Of a DNA stretch of 64,000 nt, positions 61,601 to 64,000 are shown one piece after another. Location: contig NC_089981.1 of assembly GCF_036417845.1 (NCBI RefSeq), positions 75,929,268 through 75,993,267 of the forward strand, given 5' to 3'. Each line of letters starts with the position of its first letter. Within the stretch, counting starts at the first letter, position 1. Source of the stretch: Apteryx mantelli (taxonomy: Eukaryota > Chordata > Aves > Apterygiformes > Apterygidae). A model generated the notes under the pieces. The model searched no databases. It saw nothing but the letters and a program-made list of their open reading frames with translations, and was not told where the DNA came from. The position numbers and the translations under genes are program-made.

Positions 61601-63575
61601 TCAGAACTCGGTGTGCCATTCTGAATCTCAGCAAAGCGGTACTTCAGATTTTTTTTAAGTAATGTTCTGATCATACAAGCTGTCACACATAACATTACTA
61701 CTGCAGGATTAGTTAATGAAATGATGGAACTAGTCACAGTAATAGCTTAGTTATCTGATTAAGTATTGTAAGAGCAGAATAGTAGTTGGCAGAATTGCAT
61801 AACACGTTACACAATACTCTTTAAAAACAGCAGAACTAATCAGGGGTAGAAAGCTGCTCTAAAGGAATAAAAAGTAGTAGTTCTGTTTGCTCAGACAGTA
61901 TTGTTTTAGAAAAAGTGAAAAGCTGGAAGGCCAAGTATGAACTGCCAGCCTAGAATAAGTACATGGCAAGAAAGGAGAGTTGGCTATACTATCCTTCCCT
62001 GAATTGTAACACCTGGAAATGAGAATATTGTTCTTTCCTGATATTAAAGCCACTGTCCATACCCCTTGCCTCAAAATGAAGAGCAACTTGCTTGATATTT
62101 ACCCAATATCTTCAATGACTTGAGTTTTCAAAAAGTATCCCTGCATTCATCAAGTGCTCAATATACTTGGTAAATTGACACCGTCTCATACATACATATA
62201 TATGAAGTTCTTTAAACAGCAAGCAGCTGAGCAAAATAATTTAACTTTTGTTAAAATAGTTGATATGAAATGCTGATAGCATTAAATGAGAATAGAATTG
62301 CTCTGTATCTTCTGACCTGTCCTACTGCCAAAAAAACGTCTCTAGACCACACACTTCTGGTGGAAATTCAGTACACAGAGTTGTATGTTCTTCAGACAGA
62401 CTATGCCACAAACAGCTTTTGATGTTTGGGTATTGAGCACTACCTTGAGAGCAGCCCATCACCATTCACCTGCAACACCAATTATGTCTAGACATCAGTC
62501 AAAGTAATAGTTCTACCTTAGAAACTCAATTTAAATCATTATTTCAGAAGCATGGTGAAAAATTAATCTGTCTCAAGTCTCCACATACTCCAATTGTTAC
62601 CAGATGGGTTTACCTATGTATTTAAGAGCAATCAAAATACTTACTAAGTTAAAGAGAATAGAAAGAAATAGTTAATCCGCAGTCATTAGAAATACAATAC
62701 ATAAAACATTTTTTCCATGGCAATTAGCAATTATAATTTTGCTTTGTTTATTGTAAACTATAAATTTTTCATACAGTCAGAGAGACATAGGTTCTAGGAG
62801 ATCTCTGGGGTCATCTAGTCCAACTTCCTGCAGGCCAACTTCTGGAGTCTGGCTACCACTAGGTAGTTGAAAACAATAATTGGATCACTGCTTACCTCCT
62901 CCTCTCCAAGCTGAACAAATCCAGTTCCCTCAGCCTCTCCTTGCATGGCTAAAGGGCTGAAGCACATGACATCTTAGTAGCCCATATCTGAACTCACCCC
63001 AGTTTGTCAACATCTCTCTTGCACTGGGGGGACCGAAAACTGTGCAGTACTCCAGAAGCCTCACGAGTGCCAAATGGAGGGGAGTAATCACTTTTCCTTA
63101 AGATACTAAATACAGCCTTATATATTCATACGCTTACTGAACTGTGAAATTTTAACAGCAGTCAAAAAACAGTAGCAAATAAATTTAATGATTTAAACCT
63201 TTTCAGTGTCTTTAACAGCAATACATTTCCTCTATTATTCAGCAGCATTGTTTTCACACCTTCCTCAATAAGCATCATGAGAACAACGTATGTTACATAC
63301 TACATTTAAGATGCTTACCTGAATAACTTTGTAGAAATAGGCATACTGTCGAGCTGTGTTTTTATATTGGCTAAAAACATCATGTATGGCCTGAGCTGAC
63401 TGAAGATATTGCACTTCATCTTCTTCAAAATAGAGCGGAGTGTCATATTCGTTGGGGAGAGTCTGGATGTAGGGCAGCCAGAAAGAGTTAGGGTTCGCTC
63501 GCTCACAAAGAAGATGGAATGCCAATGTTATATTGCCCATGGCTTGAAGAATTCGATCTTGAGAATACAGGGATC
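34163..63575 (-). CDS. SETD3: SETD3 coding region, exons 6-13 (5' part beyond the window)
   Basis: SETD3 is the SET-domain enzyme that moves a methyl group from S-adenosylmethionine to the tele nitrogen of actin His73 in the cytoplasm. Eight minus-strand exons join as 63575-63319, 47671-47613, 45771-45657, 41425-41351, 38042-37876, 37236-37151, 35375-35215 and 34606-34163. All borders are AG/GT and all phases agree, giving 453 residues matching human 141-594 (human sequence recalled from memory). Visible are TRQNQ (human R254, N256, actin-peptide recognition), LWDMCNHTN (W274 and the AdoMet-binding Asn-His), IFYGTRSN (Y313, R316), the Rubisco-LSMT-like substrate-binding domain, and an acidic tail ending STDEVKE. 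Exon numbers assume the human 13-exon layout. Start codon, exons 1-5 and promoter lie beyond position 64000. No frameshift or premature stop is seen, so the gene looks functional. Confidence 0.97.
34607..35214 (-). other. SETD3 intron 12
   Basis: 608 nt of AT-rich intron between exons 12 and 13. Nothing else is seen. Confidence 0.9.
35215..35375 (-). CDS. SETD3: SETD3 exon 12
   Basis: 161 nt. It finishes Glu393 and runs EELKEHLIGEHAIDKIF, TLGNSEFPISWDNEVK and LWTFLEARASLLLKTY, ending TTIE in phase 0. It matches human residues 394-446 of the substrate-binding domain. The acceptor is TTCTTGCAG and the donor is GTAAAT. Confidence 0.96.
35376..37150 (-). other. SETD3 intron 11
   Basis: 1.8 kb of AT-rich intron. 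It contains a short CAAA/CA-type simple repeat at 37092-37117 close to the exon 11 donor. No mobile element is recognised. Confidence 0.9.
37092..37117. repeat. CAAA/CA simple repeat
   Basis: An A run followed by CAAA and CACACA units, just downstream of SETD3 exon 11 in the sense direction. Confidence 0.8.
37151..37236 (-). CDS. SETD3: SETD3 exon 11
   Basis: 86 nt with one base completing Thr364 and one base opening Glu393. It reads SSVFALHSTEPPIS then AQLLAFLRVFCMSE, in the helical substrate-binding domain. The residue after ALH is Ser (codon TCC), where human has Phe. The acceptor is TTCGTTAG and the donor is GTAAGA. Confidence 0.96.
37237..37875 (-). other. SETD3 intron 10
   Basis: 639 nt of AT-rich intron between exons 10 and 11. 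Nothing else is seen. Confidence 0.9.
37876..38042 (-). CDS. SETD3: SETD3 exon 10 (catalytic tyrosine)
   Basis: 167 nt, phase 0 at the start and two bases of Thr364 at the end. It begins IYIFYGTRSNAEF, which carries Tyr313 and Arg316 of the active site, and runs through HSGFFFDNNSHDRVKI into YAMKAEVLARAGIP. It marks the end of the SET domain and the start of the Rubisco-LSMT-like substrate-binding domain. The acceptor is CCTTCTAG and the donor is GTAAGT. Confidence 0.97.
40622..40633 (-). other. Exon-like unit in SETD3 intron 9 (12 nt, in frame)
   Basis: A long pyrimidine- and CA-rich tract ends CTCAAACAG, followed by 12 nt (CAAGTATCAAAG, Gln-Val-Ser-Lys) and the donor AAG|GTAAGT. Exons 9 and 10 meet in phase 0, so it would insert four residues right before IYIFYG of the active site. 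So short a unit can easily arise by chance. Confidence 0.25.
40652..40672. repeat. TG-rich microsatellite
   Basis: GTGTGAGTGTGCGTGTGTGT. On the SETD3 sense strand it is the CA-rich part of the tract before the 12-nt exon-like unit. Confidence 0.85.
41351..41425 (-). CDS. SETD3: SETD3 exon 9
   Basis: 75 nt, exactly 25 codons in phase 0/0, from ITTGYN to KAGEQ (human residues 284-308). The acceptor is TTGGATAG and the donor is GTAGTG, of moderate strength. Skipping would remove 25 residues in frame between the Asn-His segment and the catalytic Tyr segment, so any such product would have a damaged SET fold. Confidence 0.96.
41640..41693 (-). other. Exon-like unit in SETD3 intron 8 (54 nt, in frame)
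   Basis: On the sense strand the acceptor GCATAG is followed by 54 nt coding DWPLSLEGAFVRAFHLFQ and then the consensus donor CAG|GTAAGT. Flanking exons 8 and 9 both meet in phase 0, so inclusion would add 18 residues after Leu283 without a frameshift. An alternative acceptor at the end of the run CTTTTTTAAG would start the unit at 41714 and put an in-frame TAG after six codons. It is a prediction from splice signals only. Confidence 0.4.
42570..42840 (-). mobile_element. Old CR1/L3-like fragment, minus orientation
   Basis: Sequence such as CAGATTTCAAGTGCTAGAGA, TTACCCTCATTATTACAATG and GGTTATCTAACC follows the order of an old CR1/L3 consensus read in reverse. It is strongly diverged and non-coding. 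The boundaries are estimates. Confidence 0.55.
43023..43041. repeat. G8/C9 homopolymer hairpin followed by T12
   Basis: G at 43023-43030, then TG, then C at 43033-43041, then twelve T. The G and C runs are perfectly complementary with almost no loop. Confidence 0.9.
45657..45771 (-). CDS. SETD3: SETD3 exon 8 (AdoMet and actin-recognition residues)
   Basis: 115 nt. It finishes Arg245 and ends in phase 0 at Leu283. It carries WAVSSVMTRQNQIPTEDG and IPLWDMCNHTNGL. These hold the residues reported in human SETD3 to read the actin peptide (R254, N256, W274) and the Asn-His pair that contacts AdoMet, all conserved here. The acceptor is TTTTTGTAG and the donor is GTAAGG. It is followed by the 4.2-kb intron that carries an exon-like unit. 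Confidence 0.97.
45772..47612 (-). other. SETD3 intron 7
   Basis: 1.8 kb of AT-rich sequence with no recognised repeat. A 12-nt splice-bordered unit at 45838-45849 is discussed in the findings. Otherwise nothing is seen. Confidence 0.88.
47613..47671 (-). CDS. SETD3: SETD3 exon 7
   Basis: 59 nt, coding THPNASKLPLKDSFTYDDY plus the first two bases of Arg245. The acceptor is TTTCCCAG. The donor is GTTGGT, the weakest of the donors seen in this gene. Because 59 is not a multiple of three, skipping it would break the frame. It lies between SET-domain catalytic segments and matches human residues 226-245 with few substitutions. Confidence 0.95.
49203..49225. repeat. CAAA microsatellite
   Basis: Four to five CAAA units after an A run, in SETD3 intron 6. 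Confidence 0.9.
49503..49515 (-). promoter_or_regulatory. CTCF-like motif in SETD3 intron 6
   Basis: The minus strand reads CCAGTAGGTGGCA, which fits the CTCF core pattern CCA(C/G)(C/T)AG(G/A)(G/T)GGC at every position. It lies in a locally CpG-bearing block (about 49430-49560) within AT-rich intron. Occupancy cannot be judged from sequence. Confidence 0.5.
49752..49793 (-). other. Exon-like unit in SETD3 intron 6 (42 nt, in frame)
   Basis: A pyrimidine-rich stretch ending CTTGCTAG is followed by 42 nt reading DPRFKLRQYPFTLK and then the donor AAG|GTAAGA. Exon 6 ends and exon 7 starts in phase 0, so it would add 14 residues after Gln225 without a stop. It keeps three CpG dinucleotides in otherwise AT-rich intron. 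It could be a real microexon or a decoy. Confidence 0.35.
51549..51568 (+). repeat. G-rich tract, G-quadruplex candidate
   Basis: G7, a CGA spacer containing one G, G6, A, G3. Four G-triplets are available on the plus strand. Confidence 0.75.
55577..55600. repeat. C11-A9-C4 simple sequence
   Basis: Adjacent C and A homopolymers in SETD3 intron 6, of low complexity. Confidence 0.85.
55740..56095. promoter_or_regulatory. GC-rich patch inside SETD3 intron 6
   Basis: About eleven CpG dinucleotides in 350 bp within AT-rich intron, with TTGGCGCC (E2F/NF1-like) at its left. Open frames on both strands reflect GC content. It is a candidate intronic enhancer or an alternative promoter, without decisive motifs. 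Confidence 0.3.
56628..56695 (-). other. Exon-like unit in SETD3 intron 6 (68 nt, stop-containing)
   Basis: Acceptor GTTTCTGCAG and donor CCAG|GTAAGTT border 68 nt on the sense strand. In the frame set by exon 6 it reads 16 codons and then TAA. The length is not a multiple of three, so inclusion would end translation, like a poison exon. It rests on splice signals only. Confidence 0.25.
59569..59591 (-). repeat. C-rich tract, minus-strand G-quadruplex candidate
   Basis: C3, G, C13, G, C5 on the plus strand. The SETD3 sense strand (minus) carries the G-runs, so both DNA and pre-mRNA could form a quadruplex. Confidence 0.75.
62785..63095 (-). mobile_element. CR1 LINE fragment, minus orientation
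   Basis: It starts with the reverse complement of a CR1 3' end (GGTCATCTAGTCCAACTTCC) and continues with CCAAGCTGAACAAATCCAG, CTCAGCCTCTCC, GGGGGGACCGAAAACTG, GCAGTACTCCAGAAGCCTCA and CGAGTGCCAAATGGAGGGGA. All are characteristic of avian/reptilian CR1. A central part is missing, so it is a deleted, dead copy. Confidence 0.9.
63319..63575 (-). CDS. SETD3: SETD3 exon 6
   Basis: 257 nt. The acceptor ATTCAG precedes position 63575 and the donor GTAAGC follows 63319. It starts with two bases that finish a split Gly codon and ends in phase 0 after YKVIQ. It covers human residues 141-225 and includes MGNITLAFHLLCER and DTPLYFEEDEV, the middle of the SET domain that separates its two catalytic halves. 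The internal ATG at 63540 is Met152 of the full protein, not a start. The neighbouring intron towards exon 7 is unusually long at 15.6 kb. Confidence 0.96.
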
Positions 63576-64000
63576 CTGAATGAACCCATAAAGATGAGGC
63601 ATTAAATTAATTGCCCTGGAAAATATCATCCTAGATTTATTTTAAAAGGACATGAAGAAATAAAAATAGCTTTTCATATTTCTAATGTATCTAGCTGCTC
63701 ATGTCATATTATGCTCCAAGTTATTTGATATGCAAGTTCCTCGTACAATTGCATGGTGGAAAAAACATGAAGAAAGTAAAACAATACTCTCAGTATCTCT
63801 CTGTATAGAGCACCTTATCTCCAAGCATTTAACAAGCTACATAATATGTGTTCAAAATAACACATACACTTCTGGAAGATATCGAGCATACACAGCGAGA
63901 GACCAAAAGGAAAATTAAATTCTTTCCACTGAGACTTCAAGCTTCTAGCTATTTCAAACCTAACGGTCAGGATGCTAAGTAAGTCCTGTGGTAAAGGAGA
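63576..64000 (-). other. SETD3 intron 5 (partial)
   Basis: AT-rich sequence upstream of exon 6 on the minus strand, ending in a pyrimidine-containing acceptor. Exon 5 is not reached before the window ends. Nothing else is seen. Confidence 0.85.

Larger units (their letters stand above)
47672..63318 (-). other. SETD3 intron 6 (15.6 kb)
   Basis: The longest intron seen. It holds a CR1 fragment (62785-63095), a GC-rich patch (55740-56095), G-rich tracts (51549-51568 and, on the minus strand, 59569-59591), a CTCF-like motif (49503-49515), two exon-like units (49752-49793 and 56628-56695), several short hairpins, and otherwise featureless AT-rich sequence. No separate gene is supported inside. 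Confidence 0.9.

Noticed and set aside
62612-62650. 30-nt splice-bordered unit in intron 6
   Set aside because: The unit begins with TAA in the frame of exon 6 and its donor (GTAAAC) is weak. Less convincing than the units reported.
62881-62905. Strong minus-strand donor (GAG|GTAAGC) in intron 6
   Set aside because: It lies inside the CR1 fragment and no convincing acceptor pairs with it.
63265-63540. Apparent start MGNITL as a separate small gene
   Set aside because: It is an internal methionine of SETD3 exon 6. Reading continues upstream to the acceptor at 63576, and the downstream end is intron.
1-64000. CRISPR arrays, phage or bacterial operons, rRNA and tRNA genes
   Set aside because: None seen. 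The only tRNA-like sequence is a decayed SINE head at about 29.04 kb, and gene structure is clearly vertebrate.

Overview
The window is ordinary nuclear DNA of an amniote, most likely a bird. It is AT-rich, introns are large, and fossils of CR1-type LINEs and MIR-like SINEs are present. The one protein-coding gene I can read gives residues that, from memory, look very close to chicken SETD3. No bacterial, viral or organellar gene organisation is present.

Layout. Positions 1 to about 32.7 kb hold no protein-coding gene I can support. If gene order is conserved with human 14q32 (from memory: BCL11B, SETD3, CCNK), this is the intergenic stretch on the BCL11B side. It contains scattered old repeats, four GC-rich or CpG-rich patches (7.0, 8.5, 11.2 and 13.5 kb), and one patch with a consensus TATA box that could be an orphan promoter. 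From about 32.7 to 64 kb the window is the minus-strand SETD3 gene: a candidate poly(A) signal at 32743, a 3' UTR, the stop codon at 34163-34165, and eight coding exons running right to left up to 63575. Exons 1-5, the start codon and the promoter lie beyond the right edge.

The eight exons join in frame without a break and encode 453 residues, equivalent to human residues 141-594. They cover the second half of the catalytic SET domain, the Rubisco-LSMT-like substrate-binding domain and the acidic tail of the actin-His73 methyltransferase.

The most interesting signals are small exon-like units inside SETD3 introns, each with AG and GT borders on the sense strand. They are a 42-nt in-frame unit in intron 6 (49752-49793), a 54-nt in-frame unit in intron 8 that becomes a stop-containing 75-nt unit if an upstream acceptor is used (41640-41693 or 41714), a 12-nt unit in intron 9 (40622-40633), and a 68-nt stop-containing unit in intron 6 (56628-56695). 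They could be alternative or poison exons that tune SETD3. They could equally be decoy splice sites, since no expression data were available. A consensus CTCF motif lies about 240 bp from the 42-nt unit.
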